Assembly: GCF_019722725.1 (NCBI RefSeq)
Contig: NZ_CP077941.1
Coordinates: 1,612,001 to 1,676,000 of the forward strand
Direction of reading: 5' to 3'
DNA from: Vreelandella profundi
Lineage (GTDB): Bacteria; Pseudomonadota; Gammaproteobacteria; Pseudomonadales; Halomonadaceae
DNA length: 64,000 bases
Shown one piece after another: positions 63,740-64,000 of this stretch; positions within the stretch are counted from its first letter, which is position 1; every line of letters begins with the position of its first letter. The notes beneath the pieces were generated by a model. The model saw only the letters and a list, made by a program, of their open reading frames with translations. It was not told where the DNA came from and did not search any database. Position numbers and translations under genes: made by a program.

Positions 63740-64000
63740 ATGCAACTTAAACCGTTGGCTCGCTCATTAGCAGCAGCGCTATCTATCGTGGTAATCGCTG
63801 GCTGTTCCAGCACCGGCGGAACCCAAGATGGTGACTCGTACGGTAGCCAGGATGGCAGCACTACAGGTTCTAACACTTCGGGTACAGGCACGGGCAGCCA
63901 GTACGGCTCATCTACTGGTTCAGGCTCAGGTTCTGGCCAGCAAGCTGATTCGCGTATTCCGGAAGTACGCACCATTTATTTCGATTATGATCGTGACACG
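63740..64000 (+). CDS. pal: Peptidoglycan-associated lipoprotein Pal (cut by window end)
   Basis: The first 87 codons of Pal are present. The signal peptide ends in the lipobox VIAGC. A Gly/Ser/Thr-rich linker of about 40 residues follows, then PEVRTIYFDYDRDT, the start of the OmpA-like peptidoglycan-binding domain (FDYD). AAGGAG lies 7 nt before the ATG. The gene continues past position 64000, so it is incomplete, not broken. It completes the ybgC-tolQRAB-pal cluster. Confidence 0.95.
   Translation, partial: MQLKPLARSLAAALSIVVIAGCSSTGGTQDGDSYGSQDGSTTGSNTSGTGTGSQYGSSTGSGSGSGQQADSRIPEVRTIYFDYDRDT

Overview
The window is a chromosomal segment of a gammaproteobacterium, most likely a member of the Halomonadaceae (Halomonas sensu lato). 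This is inferred from the gene content and protein style: a MvaT-type nucleoid protein, the RegB/RegA redox pair, the pilA-pilBCD-coaE-yacG order, the tol-pal cluster and moderate GC. No database was consulted. There is no prophage, transposon, CRISPR array or obvious genomic island; almost all genes are housekeeping or central metabolism.

Layout: rpsA (0.2-1.9 kb) with a structured leader and a strong terminator; mvaT, a long gene-poor gap, a small orphan acidic gene and a Tus-like replication-terminus protein (2.2-4.4 kb); yacG-coaE-pilD-pilC-pilB on the minus strand with pilA divergent (4.5-9.9 kb), in which pilC carries an internal deletion plus frameshift; an IMPase-family gene and tRNA-Pro(GGG); the nsrR/hmp nitric-oxide defence pair with a clear NsrR operator between them (11.2-13.0 kb); a lipoprotein, a small conserved-looking protein, a TauE-type permease and ppnN; then the glycine-cleavage region (16.9-24.3 kb): a LysR gene, gcvP, gcvH, an AGCS amino-acid symporter and gcvT.

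Next come a three-gene phospholipid-type operon (CDP-alcohol phosphotransferase, CdsA-like, PlsC-like; 24.5-26.8 kb), a degenerate LytM lipoprotein with a second acyltransferase, a ketone-body/PHB utilisation module (LysR, scoAB, bdhA; 28.7-33.5 kb) interrupted by a DUF1338-like gene and grxA, then regA-regB plus a small membrane protein, pyrC, mtnN, folD and a tRNA cluster Pro(TGG)-Arg(TCT)-His(GTG)-His(GTG) at 39 kb.

The right third holds a DadA-like oxidoreductase, prfC, a TatD-family nuclease, ygfZ, an HMA-like/OsmC gene pair, uvrB-nei (DNA repair), class I fumarase, cardiolipin synthase, a LysR regulator, a YihY/BrkB membrane protein, a 2-hydroxyacid dehydrogenase, and a long plus-strand run fmdB-aspS-ruvC-ruvA-ruvB-ybgC-tolQ-tolR-tolA-tolB-pal that runs off the window end inside pal.

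The most notable points are the disrupted pilC, the Tus homologue, mvaT lying directly after rpsA where ihfB is usual in relatives, an orphan protein whose C-terminal half resembles the MvaT helical module, the lipid triad, and several operator-like dyads and repeats in the glycine-cleavage region. I saw no convincing wholly new multi-gene system.
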